DNA of 15,874 nucleotides from Listeria marthii FSL S4-120 (GCA_000183865.1 CM001047.1:865212-881085); one strand, 5' to 3'. Shown: positions 7,510 to 15,853, numbered from the stretch's first letter. Notes: a model not told the origin generated them from the sequence alone. Numbers and translations are program-made.

Positions 7510-7920
7510 ATGACATTCCAATCCTGCGTAAAGATAATTAATGAATGGGACATTGTAGCTGCAAGGCAACTAGGTAGAAAAATATCCAAAGAAATTGGCT
7601 TTGGAACAGTTGACCAAGCAAGAATTACAACTGCCATCAGTGAATTAGCAAGAAATATTTTCCTCTATGCTGGACGAGGAGAAATCTGTATCGAAAAAGT
7701 AAGTGAGTCTGGCAAGCAAGGTATGATTATTGTTGCCAAAGACAAAGGCCCAGGAATTGTAGACATTAGAAAAGTAATGCAAGATGGTTATACAACTTCG
7801 GGCGGTCTTGGAGCAGGTCTCCCAGGAGTCAAACGTTTAATGGACAGTTTTGATATTGAATCCAGTATTGAAGGCGATTCTAAAGGAACGGTAATTACAA
7901 CAACGAAATGGGTTCGGTAA
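7510..7920 (+). CDS. rsbT: RsbT switch protein / serine-threonine kinase
   Basis: RsbT is a GHKL-fold kinase that phosphorylates RsbS and RsbR on stress, leaves the stressosome, and then binds and activates RsbU. The protein shows the N box (SELARNIFLYAG, 44-55, with N49), the G1-type DKGPGI (78-83) and the glycine-rich GGLGAGLPGVKRL (98-110). The start at ATG 7510 is preferred over the in-frame ATG at 7504: TTGGGGGA (7496-7503) lies six bases from 7510 but directly abuts 7504, and MTFQSCVKI lines up with the N-terminus of Bacillus RsbT. The protein is then 136 residues against 133 in Bacillus. The gene lies two bases after rsbS. Confidence 0.94.
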   Translation: MTFQSCVKIINEWDIVAARQLGRKISKEIGFGTVDQARITTAISELARNIFLYAGRGEICIEKVSESGKQGMIIVAKDKGPGIVDIRKVMQDGYTTSGGLGAGLPGVKRLMDSFDIESSIEGDSKGTVITTTKWVR

Positions 7921-7936
7921 GGAGAGCTAGAAAAAA

Positions 7937-8941
7937 ATGGAAAAAGCTTTTGAGGGAAAATACCGTGATATTCTTATTCAATATTTAGAACATCAAGATG
8001 AAGAAATTCTTTATACTTGCGAAAAATTATCCAGAGAAGCTATGGAAGAGCGAGTATCACCAGAAGAAATTGTCCATTTGCATCGCTCGGTTCTTGAACT
8101 ATACGGAAAACAGTTGCCGGACTTTGTACGATTATCATTTGATGTACTACTAGAAATGATGGTAGGCTACGGCTTAGCTTATATGGAACACCTAAGTTTA
8201 AGAACCGAGCAAAAAGAATTACGTAGTGAAATCGCTCAAGCAGAAGATATGCAAAAAACGTTAATGAAAACAGAAGTACCGGAACATGACGAACTTGATT
8301 TTGGGGTTATCAGTGTCGCAGCCAGACAAATGAGCGGTGACTACTATAGCTTTACAGAAGAAGGCGACAAGCAAATCGGTATCGCTCTGGCAGATGTTAT
8401 TGGTAAAGGAATTCCGGCTGCATTTAGTATTTCCATGATTAAATATGCATTAGCTGGGATGACCGGAGACGATAGAAAACCATCTATCGTGCTTGAATCG
8501 CTGAACCAAGTAGCAGAAGAAAACATTAACGACAATATGTTTATTACGATGTTTTACGGGCTTTATCACGAAGATACACATTTGTTTGAATATGGTTCAG
8601 CCGGACATGAGTTGGGCTTATATTACCAACATAAAGAAAACACTTTTTCTGATTTATATGCCAAAGGTTTACCACTTGGTGTGGATAAAAATGCTGTCTA
8701 TCGTCAATTTGATAAGAAAATTGAAGTGGGCGATGCCGTATTTATTATGTCGGATGGTGTAACCGAAACAAGAACGGCAAATGGATTTATTGAACGAGAA
8801 GAGTTAACTGAAATCATAGCAGCACATATTTCATTATCAGCTGAAAAAATGGTTCATGCGATTTATGATCAGTTAGTCAAAATGCAAAACTTTGAGTTGC
8901 ATGATGACTTTACACTTATTTGTATTAAACGAACTAAATAA
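7937..8941 (+). CDS. rsbU: RsbU PP2C-type phosphatase acting on RsbV
   Basis: RsbU is the environmental branch phosphatase that removes phosphate from RsbV once RsbT binds it. The 334 residues match the Bacillus protein. The N-terminal helical domain (about 1-85) is the RsbT-binding region, and a short coiled-coil stretch (about 88-112) links it to the PPM/SpoIIE phosphatase domain (about 120-331). Metal-binding signatures are intact: SGDYYS (133-138, D135), DVIGKGIPAA (153-162), MSDGVTET (271-278) and HDDFT (322-326). GGAGAGC at 7921-7927 forms the ribosome site in the 16-base gap after rsbT. A hairpin with a T-rich tail follows the stop, before the SigB promoter. Confidence 0.95.
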   Translation: MEKAFEGKYRDILIQYLEHQDEEILYTCEKLSREAMEERVSPEEIVHLHRSVLELYGKQLPDFVRLSFDVLLEMMVGYGLAYMEHLSLRTEQKELRSEIAQAEDMQKTLMKTEVPEHDELDFGVISVAARQMSGDYYSFTEEGDKQIGIALADVIGKGIPAAFSISMIKYALAGMTGDDRKPSIVLESLNQVAEENINDNMFITMFYGLYHEDTHLFEYGSAGHELGLYYQHKENTFSDLYAKGLPLGVDKNAVYRQFDKKIEVGDAVFIMSDGVTETRTANGFIEREELTEIIAAHISLSAEKMVHAIYDQLVKMQNFELHDDFTLICIKRTK

Positions 8942-8954
8942 GAAGAAGTGAAGA

Positions 8955-9024
8955 CGTACCTCATTCTTTAGAGAGCATTTACTGGTGAGTAAACGTATTT
9001 AAAGAGTGGAGCGTTTTTATTTTT
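8955..9024 (+). terminator. Long hairpin with T-rich tail between rsbU and rsbV
   Basis: An inner perfect stem (TTTACT 8978-8983 with AGTAAA 8988-8993, 4-base loop) sits inside a longer outer stem (about 8959-8970 with 9000-9011, with two G-U pairs and one mismatch). The two are joined by an imperfectly paired internal region. A run of nine or so Ts broken by one A-T step follows (9014-9024). It has the form of an intrinsic terminator, placed just before the SigB promoter, and would limit readthrough from rsbRSTU. Confidence 0.6.
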
Positions 9025-9028
9025 GAAT

Positions 9029-9053
9029 GTTTTAATTTTATTTGTTAGGGTAA
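9029..9053 (+). promoter_or_regulatory. SigB-dependent promoter of rsbV-rsbW-sigB-rsbX
   Basis: GTTTTA (9029-9034) and GGGTAA (9048-9053) are separated by 13 bases, matching the general-stress sigma consensus (GTTT, 13-15 bases, GGGWAW). It lies about 37 bases before the rsbV start. This is the expected autoregulatory promoter by which SigB raises its own level with RsbV, RsbW and RsbX. Confidence 0.9.
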
Positions 9054-9089
9054 AATCGACAGTATACTTAAATTAGATGGGGTGAAGTG

Positions 9090-9434
9090 ATGAATATTAG
9101 TATAGAAATAAAAGAACGTGATACTGACCACATAGACATATTTGTTGCTGGGGAGATCGATGCTTATACAGCGCCAAAGGTAAAAGAAGCACTAGAAGTA
9201 TATCAAGTAAAAGAGGGTATTGTACTTCGAATCGATTTAACAGAAGTGAGTTACATGGATAGCACCGGATTAGGCGTATTTGTAGGAGCTTTCAAAAGCT
9301 TACGTCAACGCCAAAGTGAACTTGTCTTGTTTGGTTTAAGCGACCGACTTTTCCGATTGTTTGAAATCACAGGATTGTCAGATATCATCGAAATCAAAAA
9401 TGTAGAGGGTGAAATGAATGGCAACAATGCATGA
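9090..9434 (+). CDS. rsbV: RsbV anti-anti-sigma factor
   Basis: RsbV is a STAS protein that, when unphosphorylated, binds RsbW and so frees SigB. RsbW inactivates it by phosphorylating the serine in YMDSTGLG (S58 here), and RsbU restores it. The fold is seen as [12 protein letters not shown] (19-30), then the phosphoacceptor loop, then the C-terminal helix. The start at ATG 9090 is preferred over the in-frame GTG at 9087: GGGGTGA (9079-9085) almost touches the GTG, and MNISIEIK matches the N-terminus of Bacillus RsbV. The protein is 114 residues. It is the first gene under the SigB promoter and overlaps rsbW by 17 bases, which suggests coupled, balanced production of the two partners. Confidence 0.95.
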   Translation: MNISIEIKERDTDHIDIFVAGEIDAYTAPKVKEALEVYQVKEGIVLRIDLTEVSYMDSTGLGVFVGAFKSLRQRQSELVLFGLSDRLFRLFEITGLSDIIEIKNVEGEMNGNNA

Positions 9435-9891
9435 CAAAATTACATTACAACTTCCTGCCAAGCCTGAATATGTAAGTTTAGGTAGACTTTCATTATCAGG
9501 AATTGCAAGTCGCGCAGGATTTTCTTATGAAGCAATTGAAGATTTGAAAATAGCTGTAAGTGAAGCCATCACTAATTCCGTAAAGCATGCATTTAAAGGT
9601 GAAGAAGATGGCGAGATTACAGTTGAATATCTTATTTATGAAGATAAGCTAGAAGTTCGTGTTTCCGATAACGGCACAAGCTTCGACCTAGAAACCCGTA
9701 AACAAGAAATTGGCCCATATGATGTGGGTGAAGATGCGGAGATGATGCGTATCGGAGGGCTAGGTTTATTTTTAATTGAAACATTAATGGATGACGTGAA
9801 ACTTTATTACGATGAAGGGGTTTCTGTCGTAATGACCAAATATATTAATGAAAAGCAGGTGGAGGAGAATGCCAAAAGTATCTCAACCTGA
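9418..9891 (+). CDS. rsbW: RsbW anti-sigma factor and serine kinase
   Basis: RsbW holds SigB inactive and is also the kinase that phosphorylates RsbV. The 157-residue protein has the GHKL ATP-binding elements: N box [12 protein letters not shown] (48-59, with N53), the G1 motif SDNGTSFD (83-90) and the glycine-rich [10 protein letters not shown] (111-120). The size is near the 160 of Bacillus. GAGGGTGA (9405-9412), five bases before the ATG, is the ribosome site and lies within rsbV. The gene overlaps rsbV at its start by 17 bases and sigB at its end by 23 bases. This tight overlap fits a partner switch that depends on the ratio RsbV:RsbW:SigB. Confidence 0.95.
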   Translation: MATMHDKITLQLPAKPEYVSLGRLSLSGIASRAGFSYEAIEDLKIAVSEAITNSVKHAFKGEEDGEITVEYLIYEDKLEVRVSDNGTSFDLETRKQEIGPYDVGEDAEMMRIGGLGLFLIETLMDDVKLYYDEGVSVVMTKYINEKQVEENAKSIST

Positions 9892-10648
9892 TAAAGAAGC
9901 CAAAGAAAAAGTCTATATTTGGATTGCCGCTTATCAAGAAAATGGCGACCAAGATGCCCAGTATAATTTAGTTGTTCATTATAAAAATTTAGTAGAATCC
10001 ATTGCGCGCAAATATTCCCAAGGTAAATCTTTTCATGAAGATTTAGTTCAAGTTGGGAATATTGGTTTACTTGGAGCCATTAGAAGATATGATGCAACAT
10101 TTGGAAAAAGCTTTGAAGCATTTGCTGTGCCAACAATTGTTGGGGAAATTAAACGATTTTTACGTGATAAAACGTGGAGTGTTCATGTGCCACGCCGAAT
10201 CAAAGAATTGGGTCCGAAAATCAAAAATGCTGTAGAAGAGCTGACGAGAGAACTACAAAGCTCACCTCAAATTAGCGATATTGCTGATTTCATCGGAGTC
10301 ACGGAAGAAGAAGTTTTAGAAGCAATGGAAATGGGAAAAAGCTACCAAGCACTTTCTGTAGATCATTCGATTGAAGCTGATTCGGATGGAAGTACCATTA
10401 CGTTACTTGATGTTGTTGGTGGTACTGATGATGGATTTGAACGTGTGAATCAACGCATGCTCTTAGAGAAAGTTCTCCCTGTTTTAGATGAGCGAGAACA
10501 GAAAATTTTGCAATATACATTCATTGAAAATCGTAGTCAAAAAGAAACTGGTGAACTACTCGATATATCACAAATGCATGTGTCTAGAATCCAACGTCAA
10601 GCTATTAAAAAACTTCGAGAGGCGTTGCAGAATGAGGAAGTGGAGTAA
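9869..10648 (+). CDS. sigB: General stress sigma factor SigB
   Basis: SigB directs RNA polymerase to general stress promoters. The chosen ATG at 9869 follows GGTGGAGGAG (9859-9868) and gives 259 residues, the size known for Listeria SigB. The in-frame ATG at 9848 would add seven residues (MKSRWRR) and has no ribosome site. Region 2 spans about 35-105, with [20 protein letters not shown] (56-75) for core binding and -10 recognition. Region 3 spans about 115-160. Region 4 is the C-terminal helix-turn-helix at about 205-255, with DERE (207-210) and [20 protein letters not shown] (223-242) for -35 contacts. The gene overlaps rsbW by 23 bases and adjoins rsbX with no gap. It is read from the SigB promoter and, as far as upstream transcripts pass the hairpin, from the rsbR promoter too. 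Confidence 0.97.
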   Translation: MPKVSQPDKEAKEKVYIWIAAYQENGDQDAQYNLVVHYKNLVESIARKYSQGKSFHEDLVQVGNIGLLGAIRRYDATFGKSFEAFAVPTIVGEIKRFLRDKTWSVHVPRRIKELGPKIKNAVEELTRELQSSPQISDIADFIGVTEEEVLEAMEMGKSYQALSVDHSIEADSDGSTITLLDVVGGTDDGFERVNQRMLLEKVLPVLDEREQKILQYTFIENRSQKETGELLDISQMHVSRIQRQAIKKLREALQNEEVE

Positions 10649-11248
10649 ATGAACAAGGCGGTTGAATCAAATAATTTATTTGTATTTCAACGTTCTAAAG
10701 CATTACAACAATACTGCGGGGATGTTTATTATACCCATGAGGACGAAAACGGTTTTCTGTATGTTCTTTCGGATGGGCTTGGAAGCGGGCTCGAAGCTAA
10801 TAGAGCGGCCAAAGCGACCGTTGACGCCATCAAAGAAGATATCCATGCAGACATTACAGAAATGCTTGAAAAAGCGAACCAGGCTGTCTCTGGCTTGCGT
10901 GGGGCTGCGGTTGCCATTATTAAAGGCGACTACTTAACAAAAACACTTCATTATACCGGCATGGGCAATATTCGTTTTTATATGATTGGTATAGAAGACA
11001 AACTTATTTTTCCACTTTCTGGCTCTGGTTTTTTATCAGGTAGAAAACAGAAGTATCGGTTGCAATCGTTTAAATATAAACCGGGCAGTAAGTTTTTGAT
11101 GCATTCAGATGGTCTTGTTTTATCCCGCGTTCGAAAAAGTCTAGAATCGCCACTTTGTGTAGTGAAAATTGGGCATTTAATCGAGCGTAATATATTAGAT
11201 ATTCCAACCGATGATGTAACATTCATGGTTGGCAAATTTCCAGAATAA
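10649..11248 (+). CDS. rsbX: RsbX feedback phosphatase
   Basis: RsbX is a small PP2C-type phosphatase that dephosphorylates RsbS and RsbR, resetting the stressosome after stress. The 199 residues match the family. Metal-binding and fold signatures are present: YCGDVYY (22-28, D25), LSDGLGSG (40-47), RGAAVAI (84-90), GMGNIRF (104-110), HSDGL (152-156) and TDDVTF (187-192). The ATG directly follows the sigB stop, and the ribosome site lies in the last sigB codons (GAGGAAGTGGAG, 10634-10645). It is the last gene of the stress module and is followed within five bases by a strong terminator. Being under the SigB promoter, it gives negative feedback. Confidence 0.95.
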   Translation: MNKAVESNNLFVFQRSKALQQYCGDVYYTHEDENGFLYVLSDGLGSGLEANRAAKATVDAIKEDIHADITEMLEKANQAVSGLRGAAVAIIKGDYLTKTLHYTGMGNIRFYMIGIEDKLIFPLSGSGFLSGRKQKYRLQSFKYKPGSKFLMHSDGLVLSRVRKSLESPLCVVKIGHLIERNILDIPTDDVTFMVGKFPE

Positions 11249-11252
11249 TAAT

Positions 11253-11294
11253 AACACCTTTTAAACTAGCGATGGTTTGAAAGGTGTTTTTTTC
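11253..11294 (+). terminator. Intrinsic terminator of the sigB operon
   Basis: AACACCTTTTAAAC (11253-11266) pairs with 11275-11288 along 14 pairs, one of them G-U, across an 8-base loop, followed by a T run ending at about 11293. It lies directly after the rsbX stop and separates the stress operon from the transporter gene. Confidence 0.92.
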
Positions 11295-11303
11295 AGATTG
11301 GGT

Positions 11304-11332
11304 GTGAGAACAGGGGCTATTTATGGTATATT
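11304..11332 (+). promoter_or_regulatory. Candidate promoter for the SulP transporter gene
   Basis: GTGAGA (11304-11309) and TATATT (11327-11332) are separated by 17 bases, with an extended -10 TG at 11324-11325. The start would be near 11339, giving a leader of about 115 bases that contains the near-palindrome at 11366-11379. Confidence 0.45.
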
Positions 11333-11365
11333 AGAATAGAGCGCTAGTTTTTAATACTTAATCAT

Positions 11366-11379
11366 GTGATAATTGTCAC
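11366..11379 (+). repeat. Near-palindrome in the transporter leader, possible operator
   Basis: GTGATAATTGTCAC is an interrupted dyad: 12 of 14 positions are symmetric, the single off pair being T-G, and the outer half sites are GTGA and TCAC. It lies between the candidate promoter and the gene. A transcription factor site is possible; I do not recognise the factor. Confidence 0.3.
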
Positions 11380-11454
11380 TTAGTAAGCGTGAAGCCAAAT
11401 TGCTTTGCGTTTTTTTCGCGCGGATTAAAATACAAATAAGAGAGAAGGAGCAAA

Positions 11455-13080
11455 TTGAAGAAAGTTTTATTGAATAGTGTAAAAGGTTATACGTGGGCGA
11501 GGTTTAGGAAAGACTTGCTTGCGGGTATTATCGTGGGCATTATTGCCTTGCCACTGGCGATGTCGTTTGCGATTGCATCGGGGGTAAGTCCGGAATATGG
11601 AATTTATTCTAGTTTTGTAGCGGGAATCATCGTTTCTATTTTTGGCGGATCGAAATTCCAAATTGCCGGACCAACTGGCGCATTTATTCCGGTACTACTT
11701 GGAATCGTATTAACATATGGTTATCAAGATTTACTTGTAGCAGGGATGATGGCAGGGGTTTTACTATGCTTAATGGGTATTTTTAAAATTGGAACGCTGA
11801 TTAAATTTATTCCGCGACCAGTGACGATTGGTTTTACAGCAGGGATTGCTGTTACGATTTTCATGGGGCAAGTGGGGAATTTCCTAGGATTAACAGGGAT
11901 GGAGAAACATGAATCATTTGTGGCGAACATGAAAGAGATCTGGTTGCACCTGGATTCATGGAATTTCTATAGTGTGTTAATTTCATGTATTTGTATGCTC
12001 GTATTATTTGTTTTTCCGAAAATTTTACCAAGAATTCCGGCGCCGCTTATTGGACTTGTGATTACGACGGCAATTGCGATGTTCTTTTTTCCTGATGCGC
12101 TTCCAACGATTGGTTCGGCGTATGGGGATATTCCGAACACTTTTCCACCGTTTGAATTTCCTGATATGACGTTTGCGAATATGAGTAAACTGGTCGGGCC
12201 AGCGTTTGTTATCGCAATGCTCGGTGGGATTGAGTCGCTTCTATCAGCTGTTGTAGCAGATGGAATGACGAATACAAAACATAATAGTAACCGTGAGTTG
12301 ATCGGGCAAGGTATTGCCAATATTGTCACGCCAATGTTCGGTGGGATTCCGGCGACTGGCGCAATTGCAAGAACCGCGACCAATATTAATAATGGCGCGA
12401 CTAGCCGTGTTTCGGGCGTTATTCATGGGATTTTTGTATTACTGACTTTACTCGTGCTTGCTCCGGTAGCTGTTAATATTCCGATTGCAGCAATGGCGCC
12501 GATTTTAATGTTAGTAGCTTGGAATATGAGCGAGCGAAAAACCTTCCAGCACATTATCAAACTAAAATCAGGCGATACGCTAGTGCTTGTAATTACCTTT
12601 TTACTAACGGTTTTCGCAAGTTTAACTGTGGCAGTCGAAGTTGGCTTGCTGTTGGCGGTTGTTCTTTTCGCGAAACAAATGGGTAGTTCGATGCAAATCG
12701 AAGAAATCGAACCAGAAGGCGCTGAAATTGCTCCTCATTTACACGAGAAAATTAGTATTTTTACGATTCGTGGTCCGCTTTTTTTTGGCGCAGCACAGAT
12801 TTTTCAACAAAATATTATTAAAGCAATTCATGTGAAACCGGAATTTCTGATTTTGCGTATGGGGAAAGTGCCGATTATCGATGCGACTGCAGAAGGCTAT
12901 TTCCATCAAATTGAAAAAGAATTTTCGAAGCAAGGCGGTCAAATTTTAATTACCGGGCTAACGGATAAAGCGAAAGAAAGTCTGAAAGGTAGCGGACTTT
13001 ACGACCGGATAGGTGAAGAGCACTTCTTTTCCCATACCGAAGATGCGATTCATTATGCGGAAAATGCTTTAAATAAGTAA
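11455..13080 (+). CDS. SulP/SLC26 family anion transporter with STAS domain
   Basis: The 541-residue protein has about 10-14 hydrophobic membrane segments between residues 20 and 410, then a cytoplasmic STAS domain (about 430-540). This is the standard SulP/SLC26 layout. The family moves inorganic anions such as sulfate, bicarbonate or chloride, often with sodium or protons; the substrate cannot be told from this sequence. The early GIIVGIIALPLAMSFAIASG (25-44) and AGPTGAF (72-78) are typical of the transport core. The start is a TTG at 11455 with AAGGAG at 11445-11450; the weak start codon may keep expression low. The gene stands alone between the rsbX terminator and tex. It is absent from this place in Bacillus subtilis, where tex follows rsbX, so it was probably gained or moved here. 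Confidence 0.85.
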   Translation: MKKVLLNSVKGYTWARFRKDLLAGIIVGIIALPLAMSFAIASGVSPEYGIYSSFVAGIIVSIFGGSKFQIAGPTGAFIPVLLGIVLTYGYQDLLVAGMMAGVLLCLMGIFKIGTLIKFIPRPVTIGFTAGIAVTIFMGQVGNFLGLTGMEKHESFVANMKEIWLHLDSWNFYSVLISCICMLVLFVFPKILPRIPAPLIGLVITTAIAMFFFPDALPTIGSAYGDIPNTFPPFEFPDMTFANMSKLVGPAFVIAMLGGIESLLSAVVADGMTNTKHNSNRELIGQGIANIVTPMFGGIPATGAIARTATNINNGATSRVSGVIHGIFVLLTLLVLAPVAVNIPIAAMAPILMLVAWNMSERKTFQHIIKLKSGDTLVLVITFLLTVFASLTVAVEVGLLLAVVLFAKQMGSSMQIEEIEPEGAEIAPHLHEKISIFTIRGPLFFGAAQIFQQNIIKAIHVKPEFLILRMGKVPIIDATAEGYFHQIEKEFSKQGGQILITGLTDKAKESLKGSGLYDRIGEEHFFSHTEDAIHYAENALNK

Positions 13081-13092
13081 GGCGGGTAGCTT

Positions 13093-13122
13093 TTGTCAGT
13101 TGAAACGTAATTATGTTACACT
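13093..13122 (+). promoter_or_regulatory. Promoter of tex
   Basis: TTGTCA (13093-13098) and TACACT (13117-13122) are 18 bases apart, with an extended -10 TG at 13114-13115. It lies 35 bases before the tex start, and I see no hairpin terminator between the transporter stop and this promoter. Confidence 0.6.
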
Positions 13123-13156
13123 TAGTAGATAATGAAATAAATGGAGGCTATCAAGT

Positions 13157-15334
13157 ATGGAACAAATGCAAGAAAAAATAATGAAATTAGTCCAAAAATC
13201 GCTAACGTATAAACCAGCGCAAATTAATGCCGTTATCAAATTGATGGAAGAAGGCAACACGGTCCCATTTATCGCACGTTACCGTAAAGAAATGACTGGT
13301 AGCCTAGATGAAGTTGAAATTCGCGATATTGAAGAAACATTTGAATATGTAACGAAATTAGAAAATCGTAAAGAAGAAATCATTCGCCTAATAGATGAAC
13401 AAGGAAAATTAACAGACGAACTGAGAGCCGCAATCGTCAAAGCTGAAAAACACCAAGCGCTTGAAGACTTATATCGTCCTTATAAACAAAAGAAACGCAC
13501 GAAAGCAACAATCGCCAAAGAAAAAGGCTTAGAGCCACTGGCTGAATGGATTATGAGCTTTCCAAGCAACGCCGATCCACTGACAGAAGCTGCAAAATAC
13601 ATTTCAGAAGAAAAAGAAGTGGAATCAGCAGAAGCTGCATTACTAGGCGCGCATGAAATCATTGCCGAACAAATCAGTGATGAGCCTAGTTTCCGTGAAT
13701 GGATTCGTAACTTTACGCGCAAATTCGGGATGATTGAATCCAGAGCGAAAAACGCTGAAGCAGACGAAAAAGGCGTGTACGAAATGTATTATGAATTTAA
13801 CGAAATGATTGGAAAAGTAGCTAGTCACCGTATTCTTGCCTTTAACCGCGGCGAAAAAGAAGACATTTTACGCGTCCAAGTCCAAGTGGATACAACAAAA
13901 ATCTTCCAATACTTATTTGAAAAAGTTATCCAAAATCGCAATTCTGCAACTCGTCCTTATGTAGAAGAAGCTATTTTAGATGCCTATAAACGCTTTATTG
14001 GTCCAGCAATTGAACGTGAAATTCGCGGTGAACTAACAGACAAAGGTGAAGAACAAGCAATCCACATTTTCTCCGAGAACTTGCGAAAATTGCTATTACA
14101 ACCACCTTTAAAAGGGAAAATCATCCTTGGGGTCGATCCGGCTTTTAGAACAGGTTGTAAATTCTCTGTGTTAGATCAAACTGGGAAAGTGCTAGAAATC
14201 GGTGTTGTTTACCCACATACGGCTAAAGCGCGCCGCCCAGAAGCGAAACAAAAAATTGCAGAAATTTTATCGACATATCAAGTAGAAGTTATCGCGATTG
14301 GTAACGGAACGGCATCGCGTGAAACGGAGCAATTTATCGTGGAAGTTATTCGTGAATCGAAATCGAGTGCTTATTATTGTATCGTCAATGAAGCTGGCGC
14401 GAGTGTGTATTCCGCGAGTGAAACAGCCCGTGAGGAGTTCCCGGATTATCAAGTAGAAGAACGTAGCGCCGTTTCGATTGGACGCCGTTTGCAAGATCCA
14501 CTGGCGGAACTTGTGAAAATTGATCCAAAATCTGTAGGCGTAGGCCAATACCAACATGACGTAGCTCAAAAACGACTAAATGAAACGCTAACTTTTGTCG
14601 TTGAAACAGCCGTTAACCAAGTTGGTGTTAATGTTAATACAGCATCCGCGTCTCTTTTACAATATGTTGCTGGTTTGAATAAAACAGTTGCAAATAATAT
14701 TCGTAAATATCGCGAGGAAAATGGCTCGTTTGCTTCTCGTAAAGAGTTGAAAAAAGTTCCTCGTTTAGGCGCGAAATCATATGAACAAAGTATCGGTTTC
14801 TTACGTATTTTAGAAGGCGAAAACCCGCTTGATAAAACAGCGATTCACCCTGAAAGTTATAAGGCAGCTGAGCAAATTGTAAAAGCAGCTGGTTTTGGCT
14901 TAAAAGATATCGGCAGCGAAGATTTAAAAGCGGCATTACAAGCGCTTAGTATCCCAGAAGAAGCAGAGAAATTAAGTATTGGTAAAGAAACAATGCGCGA
15001 TATCATTGATAACTTAATTGCTCCTGGTCGTGATCTTCGTGACGAACTTCCAGCACCACTTTTAAAACAAGATGTTATTTCGATGGAAGATTTGAAACAA
15101 GGCATGGAACTTCAAGGAACGGTTCGTAACGTGGTTGACTTTGGTGCCTTTGTTGATATTGGCGTGAAACAAGACGGCCTTGTGCATATTTCGAAACTAA
15201 GTAATTCTTTTGTTAAAAACCCGATGGATGTCGTTTCAGTAGGAGACGTTGTGACCGTTTGGGTGGATGAAGTAGATACGAAGAAAAATCGTATTGCGTT
15301 AACGATGCTTAATCCAAATGGAAGTGTTAAATAA
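13157..15334 (+). CDS. tex: Tex-like RNA-binding transcription accessory protein
   Basis: Tex proteins are large cytoplasmic nucleic-acid-binding proteins related to eukaryotic Spt6; they affect transcription and RNA turnover. The 725 residues match Bacillus YdcI. The order of domains is standard: a helical N-terminal Tex_N part (about 1-300, with [20 protein letters not shown] near 36-55), a YqgF/RNase H-like domain (about 320-450, starting [13 protein letters not shown]), a helix-hairpin-helix region (about 490-560, [14 protein letters not shown] and KVPRLG), and a C-terminal S1 domain (about 645-720, with [16 protein letters not shown]). The ATG at 13157 has TGGAGG just upstream. Its last base of the stop is the first base of the next gene. 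In Bacillus the tex homologue also follows the stress operon. Confidence 0.94.
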   Translation: MEQMQEKIMKLVQKSLTYKPAQINAVIKLMEEGNTVPFIARYRKEMTGSLDEVEIRDIEETFEYVTKLENRKEEIIRLIDEQGKLTDELRAAIVKAEKHQALEDLYRPYKQKKRTKATIAKEKGLEPLAEWIMSFPSNADPLTEAAKYISEEKEVESAEAALLGAHEIIAEQISDEPSFREWIRNFTRKFGMIESRAKNAEADEKGVYEMYYEFNEMIGKVASHRILAFNRGEKEDILRVQVQVDTTKIFQYLFEKVIQNRNSATRPYVEEAILDAYKRFIGPAIEREIRGELTDKGEEQAIHIFSENLRKLLLQPPLKGKIILGVDPAFRTGCKFSVLDQTGKVLEIGVVYPHTAKARRPEAKQKIAEILSTYQVEVIAIGNGTASRETEQFIVEVIRESKSSAYYCIVNEAGASVYSASETAREEFPDYQVEERSAVSIGRRLQDPLAELVKIDPKSVGVGQYQHDVAQKRLNETLTFVVETAVNQVGVNVNTASASLLQYVAGLNKTVANNIRKYREENGSFASRKELKKVPRLGAKSYEQSIGFLRILEGENPLDKTAIHPESYKAAEQIVKAAGFGLKDIGSEDLKAALQALSIPEEAEKLSIGKETMRDIIDNLIAPGRDLRDELPAPLLKQDVISMEDLKQGMELQGTVRNVVDFGAFVDIGVKQDGLVHISKLSNSFVKNPMDVVSVGDVVTVWVDEVDTKKNRIALTMLNPNGSVK

Positions 15335-15801
15335 TGAATCAAGCAGAATTGCAGCGACACATGGAAGAAGTGTCGCTGCGATTTTTCCAAAAAGAATTTC
15401 GCCATCAAGCTGTTTTTAACGCGCGTTTACGGACGACTGGTGGGCGTTATTTACTCAGAAGTCACGATATCGAAATGAACCCTAAGTATTTGGAAAACTT
15501 CGGATTAGAGTACTTTATTGGCATTATGAAGCACGAACTTTGCCATTATCATCTACATTTAGAGAAAAAGGGTTACCAACATCGCGATAAAGATTTCCGT
15601 GACTTATTAAAAAAAGTGAATGCACCACGATTTTGTGCAGCGATTCCGCGTGAAATTACGATGCATGAATATACATGCAAAAGCTGCGGGAAGTCATTTT
15701 TAAGGCAGCGTAGATTTAATGTGAACCGTTATCGCTGTGGTAGTTGCGGCGGAAAACTAAAGCAAACAGACTCCAAGAAAATTTATACAGAAAACCCATG
15801 A
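15334..15801 (+). CDS. SprT-like zinc-binding protein
   Basis: The 155-residue protein is the YdcK-type SprT-like family member. It carries a HELCH metal site (67-71, HExxH type) followed by HRDKDF (83-88), and a C-terminal zinc ribbon with CKSCG (115-119) and CGSCG (135-139). It resembles the protease domain of Spartan-type proteins, so a role in protein-DNA crosslink handling is possible by homology, but this is untested for this small bacterial type. The start overlaps the tex stop (TAATG), with a modest ribosome site (GGAAGTG, 15320-15326), suggesting coupled translation. A strong terminator-type hairpin lies within codons 5-17. An in-frame ATG at 15361 (residue 10) sits in the loop of that hairpin, but residues 1-9 match the start I recall in relatives, so 15334 is kept. 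Confidence 0.88.
   Translation: MNQAELQRHMEEVSLRFFQKEFRHQAVFNARLRTTGGRYLLRSHDIEMNPKYLENFGLEYFIGIMKHELCHYHLHLEKKGYQHRDKDFRDLLKKVNAPRFCAAIPREITMHEYTCKSCGKSFLRQRRFNVNRYRCGSCGGKLKQTDSKKIYTENP
15345..15386 (+). terminator. Terminator-type hairpin inside the 5' end of the SprT-like gene
   Basis: GCAGCGACAC (15351-15360) and its perfect complement (15370-15379) enclose a 9-base loop. The pairing runs on outward through AGAATT (15345-15350) with the following GATTTT, including two G-U pairs, to make 16 pairs. The T run (15382-15386) follows the G-C core. It lies 11 bases after the tex stop and inside the next gene. Confidence 0.55.
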
Positions 15802-15807
15802 AAAGTC

Positions 15808-15836
15808 TTGCATTTTCACCGGATTCTGCGTATACT
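15808..15836 (+). promoter_or_regulatory. Strong promoter of the tRNA gene or cluster
   Basis: TTGCAT (15808-15813) and TATACT (15831-15836) are separated by 17 bases. The start would be about 15843, 11 bases before the tRNA 5' end. The short leader and near-consensus boxes are typical of stable RNA promoters. Confidence 0.8.
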
Positions 15837-15853
15837 AGTGGAAGTCAGATAAT

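Noticed and set aside
9848..9868. An upstream in-frame ATG that would lengthen SigB by seven residues
   Set aside because: It has no ribosome site, the added residues do not belong to the family, and the ATG at 9869 has a strong site.
11286..11306. SigB-like sequence after the rsbX terminator (GTTT and GGGTGT)
   Set aside because: The spacing is about 11 bases, too short for SigB, the -10 is off consensus, and the GTTT is the terminator's own tail.
11967..12383. A 138-codon minus-strand frame inside the SulP gene
   Set aside because: It is the shadow of the transporter, whose repetitive hydrophobic codons often give long antisense frames. No initiation signal or recognisable domain.
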